Of a stretch of 64,000 bases of DNA, positions 42,075 through 55,019 are shown one piece after another (position 1 is the first letter of the stretch; each line of letters opens with the position of its first letter). This stretch comes from Brassica napus. Lineage: Eukaryota; Streptophyta; Magnoliopsida; Brassicales; Brassicaceae. Under the pieces are notes generated by a model that saw only the letters and a program-made list of their open reading frames with translations, made no database searches and was not told the origin of the DNA. The position numbers were made by a program, and so were the translations under genes. The stretch lies in the NCBI RefSeq assembly GCF_020379485.1, contig NC_063439.1, positions 16,807,188 through 16,871,187 on the forward strand, written 5' to 3'.

Positions 42075-42480
42075 CTTTTTTTTCATAGATCACATAAATG
42101 CTGCAATCTGATATCGAGAACTTGGAATGTTGTAGTGCGAAGAGCCTTTGTGAACAAGTTAGCCGTACATACTCAATGTCCACTTCTTGAATTTTTTGAG
42201 TTCTCATATGTACGAGAAAAATATTGGAGGGATGTGGTTTGTTGTAGTTTCTTATATATCCTTATTTGAGTTAAGAGACATAAGCCGAGTTATCTTCACA
42301 TACTTTCGTCTGGTCTTTCTTGGTGACGATTTTACTGGCTTCTTGGATACGGTGACTCATTGACCTAAACCACACAAGTTCTCGATATGCTTCGTGAAGC
42401 ATCAACGTTTATTTACGTGAGAACCATGAGATTTTGGTTCCACCAAAAACATGTCCAGGTTTTGATAGAAATTTACGAAT
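42075..42480 (-). mobile_element. Ty1/copia RNase H remnant, minus strand
   Basis: On the minus strand broken frames give 'MLHEAYRELVWFRSMSHRIQ', 'TKVCEDNSAYVS', 'QEVDIEYVR' and a 'FRTTTFQ'-like end. It is the mirror image of 41030-41490, pointing toward the same LTR. Confidence 0.75.
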
Positions 42481-42589
42481 ATCCAAAAAATATCGTGCAT
42501 GTCCAAAATTAACCATACCAAACTCGAGATTTATAGATTAAAATAATCCTAAATCAAAACATACCATGGAGAGAACATATATATTCTCG

Positions 42590-45200
42590 ACTCCGCTCTA
42601 ACACCATGAATAGGAGATAAGTTGTTTTTTGCAAATAAATTAGTCACAAAAATTATATTTAATCAAATATGACTTGTAAGATACATAAGCTCACATATTC
42701 TTTATTACCGTTAGCATCTCCAAAGTACTTATTTATACAATACTTTACTACGATCTTTTGTAACATCTATTTCAATAGAATTTTGAATTGTGAGGATATC
42801 TTAATCTTTTCATTTCAAAAAATCTTTCATCCCATAATGTTTTCTTATATATTGTTTGTTATAAATTTTCCAGAGTTTTTTAAAGTTCATGGGAACATAA
42901 TTTCGCTAGCATTAATCTTTCAGGGATTATAAATAATTGAGATGCAATTCAAGTCTTTATGTCCTGCCAGACATACATGCATCTATTATGATTTTTCCAC
43001 TAACCTTGTAACAAACCATTTTTCATACCGCAAGGTCATTTTCATTTCATTCTTTGGAGATATATTCACATTTTCGATGCTTGGACTTCTTGTCCAAAAA
43101 TTTCTCGTTTCTCTTACGAGATTTAGATCGACTTGATTGCCCCATTTCACTTTTGACGAATCATTTTTTTCTACACTCATACATTGAGGTAGATTCGTGA
43201 TCCTCGTTTATATTTATTGTCAACAATGTACTTTGTTTTTGGTTCTATTTTGTATCCTTAATGATATTGTTAATCGAAATGTTTTTTTTATCATCATCAA
43301 TGATTTACTCATGCACCTGATTATAATATTTGCTCCTTTTCAAGGATTCTTTGTAACCAAAGAAGTCTATCACGCTTCTTACGTGCCATAGACTTATAAG
43401 CCATCCTTTAAAGACATATATTATTATTGGAGCATATTCAGCTGAAATATGAGATTTGATGATTTTATAAAAATGTATGGCAGTCATTTTGTAAATGATA
43501 ATCCTATGAACTTCATGTTCATATTCATTTATATGAAGATTCATAACTTTTCATGATTATCCATTTCACATATCTCATTCACCAGCTGCTTATATGCTTC
43601 TAACAACTTTGCAAGCGTATATATAATTATTTTATATATTTTATCCTTTTGGATTGTATATGTCTTTATTACATGCACAATTGCATGTTTTATACTCAAT
43701 AATGGAGATATTATTTCATCATACCTGAATTTAGTTTGTCAAGTTCATTTTCGAGTGCGAACATAATTTTCTGGATATTGCAATCATTGGGATTCTTTAA
43801 TTCTCTCTTTCTCGAGATGATGGCAATTCTTGTCCATCTATCTCGTACTGAATCCCACTTTAGAGCCAATAACATATTTAGTTACCCATTTCGGATTATG
43901 AATTATGTTTCAAATCCCTTTGTGTGAGATATATGATTCAAGGTCTGTTTAAAGAAATCACCTACAATGAATTTTATAAACATTATGATTCATCTCCATA
44001 TCTTTATTTTCTATAAGACATGCTATATGTGAAAAACTTATGGTTTTTAACATTTCACAATAATATTGATAGCATTATTGGACCATGATTGCTATATATT
44101 AGTAAAATTTACGCTTACTACCACTTATACTTTTTGCCATTTTTTATGCATGTCTCTGCATCATAAGCTCTTGTAGAGTATATAAAAAAATTATATTACC
44201 ACATATCATATATATTTGAGGAAGGAGATGTAATTTTTACATTTAATAATCATGTACGATGAAGAAGTATCTGCCAAATACATATCTCTATCATGATTCT
44301 TAAATCTGACCTCTTCCCAATTTAACTCACAAAATATGAACTGATATGAAAATTTAACATAATATTGATTTCATAATATAAAGTTATAAGTATGAAGTAA
44401 TAATTTATATCTTCTTCAGGAAGATAACTATCATGTCACATCGACATTTTCCATTTTTTTTCTGGATCAACCAGAAAATACAAAACATCAAGATGAGTAT
44501 CATTATTCAAGTCATGAAAAATGGTTCGTGTTCATAAGAGATGAAGTTAATTTCACTTCTTTTTTTAATTCTTGATACAGATCAACTAAATATTTTGGTA
44601 TACCACAAATACATACTCAATGTTCTTTCTTGCGGCATCTGTAGAAAACGTTTTCAGTTTGCTTTTTGACATCCCGACCACTTTCATTTCGTGAAAGTTC
44701 ATATTAATAATTTCATCATAGGGATATAATCTTCTCCCTCGTCCTCTTCCAAGACCATGATAGTTGTTTCTACCACGTTCTCATCATTTCTAATTACTAT
44801 AATTAGAGGGAATGGAAATACCAGGAGGACGGGAATGATGGTTTATTATCATAAGTTTTTTTTAAAAAATTATACAAAGTATTTGCATCAACTCCAACTA
44901 TATGGTGAATCTTTTCTTTAAAGGATTTAATTATTTAAAAATCTTCAGGATCTTTTCTCATGTTACATCTCATATATAAACCAGCATCGAGACCATGTAA
45001 ATATCATAACTTTATCGTTTTCTCATCCGATATAGTTTTCAAGTTATTGATGATTTCCAAAAACTCGTTTTCTTTTAAGTGCATCTTTGCACCTACTGGC
45101 CATGTCATATAATTATTCTCAGTAATATCATGGTATTTATTTTAAGCTTTATCAATTTCAACATGATAAATCTATTCATTGAACATTATATAAAAATATA
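42590..45200 (-). mobile_element. Degenerate Ty1/copia gag-pol remnant, minus strand
   Basis: The minus strand at 45190-45040 reads as a copia Gag N-terminus ('YMTWPVGAKMHLKENEFLEI' style). 44780-44570 reads as the Gag zinc-knuckle region (RGRGRGRRLYPYDE, then a broken CCHC and 'YLVDLYQELKK' in another frame). Further left it decays, with pieces repeated at 48290-49860 in changed order. No frame is intact. An LTR-end-like 'CATGGTGTTAGAGC' sits at about 42593-42606. Confidence 0.65.
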
Positions 45201-45489
45201 ATAAAGACAAGAATTTAAATGCATAAGTTAAAGGAAAAAAATTAAGGCAAAAATTTAAAAGCATAAATAAAATCGGAGGCCTAGCCTACCACATGATCCG
45301 AAGAGACATAATCTACCATATTGATCATCTTTCATTCAAAAAGGCAACGCCTTCTGTATGGTCCAAGGATACATATCTACCATTTGACCATTTTTATTAA
45401 CGGAGGAAAAACCTTCCACATGGTTTGAATAGACATCGTCTACCATTTTGACAATTTCTTATTCGCTGTGGTAAAGCCTACTACATAGT

Positions 45490-47283
45490 TGTAATACCCC
45501 GTCTTCATGAAAAAAAAAATTTTTAAATAAACAATTCAAATAATTATTTTGAGAAATTTAAACGAGTTTTTAATTTATTCTCGAACATAAATTTTTCTGG
45601 AGATAAAATACGGAGCTCAAAATAGTATCGACGATAAATGGAATCGTCAGAATTTTAACTACAGTTTAATGTTGTGATTCAATGTCATTAAAAGTAAGTC
45701 AATAGCTTAACTTGATAATTAAGCAATTTTTTTGAAAGAGTAAGGTAACCAATGAGAATGGAGTCTTGGCCACCAAATTTGGATTAATTAATCATCCTTA
45801 AAAAAAAAGAGAAGGAGGACATGTCAAATAAGAAGGGAAGGTGATGATTAATTTAATTATCATGCAACATGCCCACATGGTTAAAGAATGAAGCAAGAAA
45901 AGAAATAAGTGATTACTCATTGGTTTAATGAGTATGTGGCCTTGTTATAAAAGAAGCAAGTGATGCTTTGAAGATTAGTCATCTGAACGTGGCATGAAGC
46001 ACAAATGCCTTTGAAGCTTAGTCATGTTTTCTTAAATATGGTCAATGGAGAGTATGACATATTTCACAATGTTATACATCAAGGTTGACTGTAAAAAGAG
46101 GCTGAACTTTCTTTAACTTTAAGATCAGCGACCAAGAGAGAAGAAGAGAGAGAAAGAAGAGAAAATAAATAAAAAGAAAAGAAAGAAAAGAGCAAACAAA
46201 AAATAATGTATATAGTATTAGAGAGTTACTAAAAGAATCATGACGAGTTAAACTACGAGATTACGGGGTTAATATTATGGAGTCAAGACGAAGGTTTGGA
46301 GTGGATAAAAAAGGTTTGGTCAACTTTCGGAATCAGAAAGTCAAGCCACATCGGTTAATCACTGTGAGTTACGGTTAATTGTTTGTTAATAAATTTTAAT
46401 GCAGGTTCCTGACATTAGAGACAATTTTCGACCTATAAAAGCCAGACCGGTCTAGGTGTCAGTTTGTGATTCCGAGGCTTGAGACGATGTCTGGGAAAAG
46501 TGGATAGCAAGACTGGTCTAAGCACTCAGATTATTGTGTATAATTGTGTGATTATTATATGTTGTTATGATAAGTACCTCGTGTTGGTACTATTATGTGA
46601 GAACCTCGTGGTGGTTCTAGTAGTTTGCAGGTCATTTTTTCCTCAAGTGGTACCACTGAGCTGGCCGTGGTCCTAAAAATGGTGGACTCGGTTTAACTTG
46701 GCTTGATCACCAAGGCCGAGTGTCATACGTGGACGTGACAGCCCCCGGCGAGTCTGAGGACCGGGGCACGGTGATTCCAACTGAGGACCGTGACCGGGTG
46801 ATTCCTGAGCGCTTACGCCTTTGTGGTGCAATGGTGAAGAGATTACCTGTGTTCTTTTTGTGGAGAAGAATGATTACGTTGGTCCCTAGGATTAAATATC
46901 TTTGATTGATGTGCTAGCACTCGTAAAGAGTGCTTTGATTTATTATGGTTATTGCTTTAGTCATTCACTCTTTACTATTTAAATATTGGTTGTTGTACTA
47001 CCCGTCTTGCTTGTGTTTGGGGTTGGTTTGGGATGACGGATAGTTTTACATGCTAGATAGGGAATTTTGGCTCACTGAGTGAAACTAGTTCATTCACTCC
47101 TCACCATTTCTTGCAGGTGACCAGTAGAAAGGACCATAGCATTCGAAAAACTGTTGGAGCTCGTGAAGATTTGACATCTTTTTCTAAAGACTCGTTTTAA
47201 GATATATGAATGTATGTTTTATTTTTGCTTGCGTCCATGGACCTTACGTATAATATTTTGTGCTTGTCTATCACTCCGGAACA
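45490..47283. mobile_element. Probable solo LTR (Ty3/gypsy chromovirus style) inserted in the copia element
   Basis: Starts TGTAATACCCCG and is taken to end CTCCGGAACA. The flanks ATAGT (45485-45489) and ATAAT (47284-47288) would be a 5-bp duplication with one change. It lies between the copia Gag start and its primer-binding region, interrupting that element. Less AT-rich text and phrases such as 'ggctcactgagtgaaac' at 46250-47180 fit an LTR interior. No coding. Confidence 0.45.
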
Positions 47284-47370
47284 ATAATATAATTAATATA
47301 AACTAGATTTATTGAAATACATAAATCAAACTTCACCTCGGTGGCTTGAGAGCGTTCGTGCTGATAACGT

Positions 47371-47831
<461 letters not shown>

Positions 47832-48289
47832 TGTTGTAAATTATGTAAGACAATGTTATTGATAGTTTCTAAACCAAGTTTCTGTGAGTAATAAAATTTT
47901 AAAAATGTAAAAGTTGAAGAGAGAAGCAAATTGGGTTCTTTGCCACCATTCCGAACAAAATGTTTTTAGAAATTTTTGTCTGGCGTGCAACCTTTCCATT
48001 TGTCTCTTTTATCTTTGTATTTTTTTTTTAGTTATTTATTAGAGAATAAATGTTTAATCTTTTAGATCTTTTTGGTAAGACTCTCACCTATAGATGTGCT
48101 CTAAGTCGAGAAATATTAAAGCTGATATAATATTTCTTATTATATATATATATATTTTTTTTTTTTGATTTGATGAAACAATAAGAAAGATAGAGAGAAG
48201 TGAGACAACGACTTGAGAGAGTGATATGATAGAACTTTTCAATTTCTTTTTTGATGATTCATTTTCCATGATGGGTTCTTTCATTTAAA
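47832..48289. other. AT-rich spacer
   Basis: Only AT-rich text; no gene was recognised. Confidence 0.4.
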
Positions 48290-49860
48290 AAAAAAGCATG
48301 CTATATGTGAAAATTTTCATGTTTTTCAACATTTCACAATAATGTTGATAACATTATTGGAGATGACTATATATTAAATTTCATATTTACAGTCCATTAT
48401 ACTTTTGCCATCTTTTTCTTATGTATGTCTTTCCATCATAAGATCTTATAGAGAAAATAATAACTTTTACAATATTATTCTTAAGATTTCCAATGTAATA
48501 TTTATTTTTGAGAGATGAGAGATATTACCTTTAGTGATCATGTACGATTAAACACTATCTGCCAAATATATATCTCCATCTTGAATCTCAAAAACTTGCA
48601 TCTTTCCAATTTAACTCACAAAATATGCATTTGTATGAACTTTGACCATTATATAAAATAATAAATTTTATCTTCTTCAGGAAGATTATTCTCATGTCAC
48701 ATCAAAATTTCATTTACATTTTCTGAATAAAAAAAAGTATTTAAAATATCAAGATAAGTATTATTATTCAAGTCATGAAAAGATTGTCCTCGTCATAGGA
48801 GATGAAGTTTATTTCACGTCTTTTCTCTTTTTCTTTTTGATTCTCGATATTGATAGGTTAAATATTTTGGCGTACGAAAAATACGTACCCAATATCTGTT
48901 CATACCACATATGTAGCAAACTTTCTCTGTTTGTCTTTTATCATTCGGGCCACTTTCATTTTTGTGGAAGTTTTTATTATTTCTTTTATCATAGGGACAT
49001 AATCTTCTTTCTCGTCTTCTTCCACGACCACGATAGCAGTTTCTACAACTTCCATATCCTCGTCCTTTCCAATAATTATAACTGGAAATGCAACTTAAAT
49101 CTTTACATCATGCCAGACATACCAATATACTGCATCCACTATGTTTTTCTCCACTAAACGTGTAACAAACCGTTTTTCATACTACAAGGTCATTTTTCAT
49201 TTCATTCTCTGGAAAAATGTACACTTTTTAGATGCTTGGACTTCTGGTTCAAAGTTGTATCGTTTTTCTAACAAGCTTTACATCACTTGATTGCCTCATT
49301 CACTTTTGGCCAATCTTTTTTTTTACACTCATATATAGAGGTAGATTCATGATCCTCATTTGTATCACACATTTTCTCTTTTATTATCGAAAATCTATTT
49401 TTATCTCTGCTTCCATCTTTTCATCCTTAATGACATGGTTAATCAAGATATTTTTATCATCATCAATGATCTACTCACGTATCTGATTATAATATTAATT
49501 ATATCAACGTTCTTTAAAAGATTCATCATCTATTCATATATTTGCTCCTTTTAGAGGATTCTTTGGAACCAAAGTAATCTATCGCGTTTCTTATGTTTCG
49601 TAGACTCATAAACCATCCTTGCAGGACATATATTCAAATTGGATTCTTTACAGTTGGAATACGAGATTCACAATTTCACAATGACACGCAGTCAATTATG
49701 TAAATGTATTATCCTATGAGGATCCATAACTTTCTATGATAATACATTTCACATATCTCATTCATCAGCAGCATATATGCTTATAACAACCTTGCGAGCA
49801 TATCTATAATTATTATGTATACTTTATCCCTTTTGGATTGTATATAGGCGATGAACTGTA
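48290..49860 (-). mobile_element. Second degenerate minus-strand Ty1/copia fragment
   Basis: 48290-49085 matches 44030-44850 (for example 'gctatatgtgaaaa', 'aacatttcacaataat') and includes a Gag zinc-knuckle remnant read on the minus strand (KVCYICGM, then FRTPKYLTYQYRESK). 49090-49850 matches 42940-43640. So the two blocks are in the opposite order from the first copy. Confidence 0.65.
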
Positions 49861-49949
49861 TCGTGCAAATAAATTGGTATCTAAAACTATATTTTATCAA
49901 AACTGACTTGCAAGATATATAAGCTCACATATGCTTTAAAAATTAGAAC

Positions 49950-50659
49950 AAAATCAAGAATATATTCATTCTTCTCCAAGGTATGTTTTGATTTAGAATT
50001 GATTTATTTTAGAAACCCCGTGTTTGGTAGGTCGATTTTGTAGATGCAAGATATTTATTAGATTCTCATACAGCTCGATCGCAAATGGCTATGTTTTTAC
50101 TATTGGTAGAACTGCAATCTTTTGGCGTTCCCAGAAACAAACTCTGGTTGCAACTTCGCTAAATCACGCAGAAACTATAACATTTCACGAAGCATGTCAA
50201 GAATGTGTGTAGCTTAGGTCTATGAGTCATCACACACAAGAAGCAAGCATAATAAATACAAAGAAAGAACTAACAAAAGTGTTTGAAGATAACTCAGCTT
50301 GTGTCGTTCAACTCAATGTAATTTATATCAAGAACGACAGAACAAAACATAATCCTATCCTACATTCGAGAGCTCGGGAAAAAATCAAAATTTGGACATC
50401 GAGTATATACGGTCATGCGATAATCCAGATGATTTGTCCACAAAGGCTTTTTCAACTACAACATTCTGAAAATACGTCTATGGTATCAGAATGCGGCATT
50501 TGTGTGACAATGAAGAAAACGCTATGTTCATTATTCTCATGGGGAGATTATGTCAATGTACTCTTTTTCTCTTGTCATAGTTTTTATCCCATCGGGTTTT
50601 TCTATGACATGGTTTTAACGAGTCAGCACGTAATACACGATTAGATAATTAAGAGGGAG
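49950..50659 (+). mobile_element. Ty1/copia RNase H remnant, plus strand, with polypurine tract
   Basis: The plus strand reads 'GYVFTIGRTAIFWRSQKQTL', 'VATSLNHAETITFHEACQEC', 'FEDNSACVVQLN' and 'NDRTKHNP', all copia RNase H, in shifting frames. 'aattaagagggag' directly before the LTR is the polypurine tract. Confidence 0.85.
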
Positions 50660-50867
50660 TGTTATGAAAGATGATTATCCAATGGACGCTTGTCTCCCTC
50701 TTATCCTCATCATGATCACGTGTCTTTGTATCTTTTAAAGAGAAAATAACTAAGAAATAAATTTGTCTACTACAAATAGTAGTGTTTGTATGTGAGAAGA
50801 ATAACAAGATCAATAAAAATCACATATTACTTCTTTTTCTTTCACGTTAATTTCTTCCTATACAACA
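50660..50867 (+). mobile_element. Ty1/copia 3' LTR
   Basis: Starts TGTTATGAAAGATGATTATC and ends CCTATACAACA; 208 bp. It follows the polypurine tract of the plus-strand element. Confidence 0.7.
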
Positions 50868-51166
50868 AAAGAATATGATAATATTATAATATAAATACAT
50901 ATGTACAAATACATCTACATCCCACCTCTTATTTACAAAACAAATTTGAAAGGAGAGAAAAGAGACTAATAGATTTACGGATGTAGAAATTAATAGCTGG
51001 ACTTTTTTAACATTTTCTATAGGAGAAATCAATTTTTCTTCAGTCGACAGTATCTAGCAGTGACATGGAAAATTAAAGCTCTATGATTGGTGGATTTTTA
51101 TGTCCACATGGACGCCTTAGCTGTTGGGCATATTACCTTTTTAGTGTTAAATTATTTGATCACTAA
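50868..51166. other. AT-rich spacer
   Basis: Nothing recognised. Confidence 0.4.
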
Positions 51167-51417
51167 GATCATTTCCAACTCACTCCTATATTTACCTATA
51201 TAATAACATTTAGAGTCAAAACTAGTCTAACTATACTTTATTTCTTCTTTTAAAATAGAAATTGCTATATTTTCTTCTATTTATAGAGGAATAAGAATTT
51301 TCATATATTTTACTTTATATTTGGAGATTGCTATTTTACAGAATTAACAAATTTCATATGTATTATAGAGTTCTTCTATTTTTAGGAGAGAAAAATAGCA
51401 ACACATTGGAGATGGTT
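51167..51417. mobile_element. Tourist-like (PIF/Harbinger) MITE
   Basis: About 251 bp with ends GATCATTTCCAA and TTGGAGATGGTT (8 of 12 inverted matches), flanked by TAA on each side. The interior arms 'atagaaattgctatattttc' and 'gagaaaaatagcaa' are roughly inverted. Confidence 0.55.
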
Positions 51418-52578
51418 TAACCACAAGCGGCAAACTTCTTCTATTTCATTTGTTACATTAGTTGATAGTGAAAAATTGGCAATGACATAATTAAATATTT
51501 ATAGTATGTTGATAGAATTCTATGGAGTATTTCAACATAAATAAAATTAGAAATTAAAAATAAATAAATAAATAAATGAGGCATCATTAACAATAGAGTT
51601 TTTCCTTACTTAAAGCTCAAAAAGCCTGTGATTTAGGCCACATATATATATATACGATGTTTCTTTTTATACGATGTTTCAGTATAAATAAACACATTAA
51701 GAAAAATATTATGTTAAAAAAAAACACTTGATTACAAAAGGGTAATAGAAAAGCAATTAATCATTTCTATTTAGAACAGAAAGCTACACGTTAACTTTGT
51801 GAATAATATTTCTATTTTCTTTTTAATTTGGAGCTAATCTCTCTATTTATTTTGGCTATCAAGAAAAATTTAATTACTTTCTTTTGACTTTATTATAAAT
51901 AGTGTAAAATTTGTAAAGAACACACGTTTACTCATTTGTTTATAAAACTTTAATCAACTATTTTAATAATTTTTACATAAAAGTTTCAAAGCATCTTACA
52001 AACTGAAATAAAAAATCCACCTAAACATAATAAGATATAAAACAAAAGGAGTATTAGTTTTGAAGGCAACTTGTATGATTAAAAACATGTTTGATATTCA
52101 CATAGTAACTGGTTGTGTGATATTTTTTTTACTATTTTAAATTTGATTCCCTTAATTTAATCTTAAAAAATATATTTCTTAAATTTTCATTTTGTTATCT
52201 TTAGCCCAAAATGACTTAATTTAGTGTGTTATACTGCTTTATTTCTTTGGTACGACGTTTTAGTAATTTTATGCCTCATTACTTCTTTGGCTGTCAGAAA
52301 GTTTTATAGACTTATTACTAGTTTATATACTTTTAAATAAAAAATTAAAAGTATATTTATTAAAATTGTAGTTAAAATAGATATATTAGTCTAAGACTTA
52401 AAATAATGTATAAACTTTAATATAAAATATATTTATGAATTTAATGTATCGTAGTCTATGTGGTGTAAATTCATGGTATTTGATTTTAGTTCTTTAAATG
52501 AGTACTGTTTTAAAATTTAAGTATATGTATTATTTTAAATAATAATGTTTTTTAAATAAAAAATTAATTATGGGATAA
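51418..52578. other. Very AT-rich intergenic DNA
   Basis: No gene or bounded element was found. Confidence 0.4.
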
Positions 52579-53584
52579 TCTCCTATATATTAAAAGAGAA
52601 GCATTACAACATATTTTAGTAGCCACATGTCATCACCACAATCATTCTTAGAATCCTTAGAAAAATATGTTGGTCCATATAAATATATAATAAGCTTTTT
52701 ATTAAACTAACCATAAATTAGTCATAAATGTTCTTCATTGTTTCCTTAAATAAAAATCACGGAATTACCTAATGTGGCTAAAGTATATATATGACAATTA
52801 ATGATTTTGAATAATAAAAATTTGATAAAAATTAGTCTATTCTCTATCATTTTTTTTTAATTTTAACTTATTAAAATAAATTAAACAACCACATTAACTA
52901 TATAATAAAAATTTAGATTTTTTCATATATTTTATATTTTGAATTTTTAAAAACGAATATAAATGACTTAAGTTGCTAAAAATCTCACATAGAAATTTTT
53001 GTGATCCATGGTTTAAAATTTATGTTATAACAAGATATAAATGATTACAAAATTACATAAGTAGGAAGTCTCATCTAATAAATATTATATATATATATAC
53101 TAATAGTTTTTAAAAATAAATTATATACCATATAAAATACATAAGTATTTTAATTCGAATTTGCTTTGAATTTTTTTTATAAACAATTTGAACAGTTATT
53201 GACAACTTAATATTTAGATTTTAAATTTTGTATTGAATGTTTTTAAAATTATAAATTACTAAAACTATTTAAACATCCCACAAATTTTTTTGTTGTATCT
53301 TTGATTTAATTTTTTTAATAAATAAATACAAATGATCAAAAATAATATGAGTATAAAATATTTTGTAACAGATGTCAATATTAAAAATGTACTATATATC
53401 TATGTTAATATCATTTAAACTTAATTTTATGCCATATAAAATAGAAAAAAAAGTTTGGCTGGATTAATAAAATTTATTTAAGTATTTGTACCATTTAGTT
53501 ATATACGTAATAGTTAATAAATTTTTTAGTTATTCAATATATATTTATTATTTCATAATATTTAAAAAATATAGAATACTTGAA

Positions 53585-53640
<56 letters not shown>

Positions 53641-53671
53641 CATTCCGCGCAAGGCGCGGATTTTAACCTAG
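52579..53671 (+). mobile_element. Non-autonomous Helitron, both ends intact
   Basis: The 5' end TCTCCTATATATTAAAAGAG follows A. The 3' end is a CCGCGC-AAG-GCGCGG hairpin, then ATTTTAACCTAG, then T. 1,093 bp, extremely AT-rich inside, with a (TA)n run at about 53591-53635 and no coding sequence. The best-defined Helitron in the window. Confidence 0.93.
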
Positions 53672-54926
53672 TTATATATTATACGAAAAACGATTGTTTG
53701 CTACATGAACAATACATCACTACATAGTCACATATTTGGACAAAACTATGTATTAAATATTACATGAACTATATAACTCATATGGCAACATCCCTGAACT
53801 AATATGTGTTATGTTACTAACACCTCAACATAATTACAATAGCCATTAAAGTGTATCAGACTTGTAATCCGACAATATTCGATGATGTGTAGCATGTTAT
53901 GACATGTTATAATATTTTATAACATGTATAACATGTCATAACATGTATTTTGATTTAACATGCATTTTGAATACTTGGTCTACGTGGTTTCATTTTGTTT
54001 TGTTTTTATCATTTGGATATATGTTATGATCCATTTCTCATTAAAAAAAATTACTGCATGATGCCGAATTTCAAATCCAGCACATTTTTTCAGTATCAAA
54101 ATTATATGTATAGTGTTAGCGACATAACACATATTAATTCTGGAATATAGTCCTGTGATTCATATATTTCGTATAGTTTTCAATATATTGCTTTTGTTTA
54201 AATGTGTGGTTATATGGTGGTGTATTATTCGTGTATCTGCTAATCAAATTTTCTACAATATGAAAAGATTTTTTGCGTTAGGCCACACAAGTTATTTTAA
54301 ATTTTTAAATTTTTAGTTTAGTATTAAAATTTAATTATCTTATCAAATATTAAATATAATACTTTATTCTTTAAATTTTCAGTTTGAAAACCTCATGCGT
54401 CAACAATAGATATGTTTCTAGCCATTAGGTTGGGGGTAAAACTAATAGTGGTATGGCCATGTAGGTAAATATAATCAGCAAAACAGTTGTCAACATTACG
54501 GTTTTCCTACTAAAAACTACCGTAGGAATCAAAGACGCAATTCTCGTGATAAATGGACCAGGACGAAAGAAAAAAATTGCAGTATAACAAACTTATTATA
54601 AATAAATTTAAAGGATTAAAAATGGTCAAGAGAAACTGTAATTAAACTAAAAATTTAATATTGATATAAAAATAGTAGTAAGTATTACAATTTCTCTTGA
54701 CCATTTTTAATCCTTGACCATATTTAGTCAAATACAATCTATCTTGACCATTTAGTAAGTAACATATCAATTAATTAATGTAACACTTTTGTCATCATCA
54801 TAGTCATACATAATTTTGGTGGCAAAAGTGGTATATTAATCCATTAATATGAACTATGCTGATGCAGTGAATGGAGACTCATTTGATAAAAAAGAAGAGA
54901 AAGTAACGTACGTGGCTGCTCTATAC
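53672..54926. other. Intergenic region upstream of the XTH gene
   Basis: AT-rich. The phrase 'ataacatgt' recurs at 53900-53945, and 'ttgaccatttttaatcctt' occurs near 54697 with an inverted match near 54612, forming a weak foldback of about 20 bp arms. No gene was found. Confidence 0.4.
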
Positions 54927-54933
54927 TATATAA
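54927..54933 (+). promoter_or_regulatory. TATA box of the XTH gene
   Basis: TATATAA, 87 bp upstream of the ATG at 55020, with a (GA)n-containing leader at about 54990-55010 between them. Confidence 0.55.
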
Positions 54934-55019
54934 CATAGCCAGAGAGAGTCGTGTTCTGTCGTCTTCAAGTGAATTGAGAAAGAAGCAAAGAGAGAGAGAG
55001 AGAGAGAGACAGAGAAGAT

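Noticed and set aside
42590..42606. Primer-binding-like CATGGTGTTAGAGC on the minus strand as a 5' LTR boundary
   Set aside because: No LTR with matching ends lies next to it, and related text at 49860 is arranged differently; probably a rearrangement scar.
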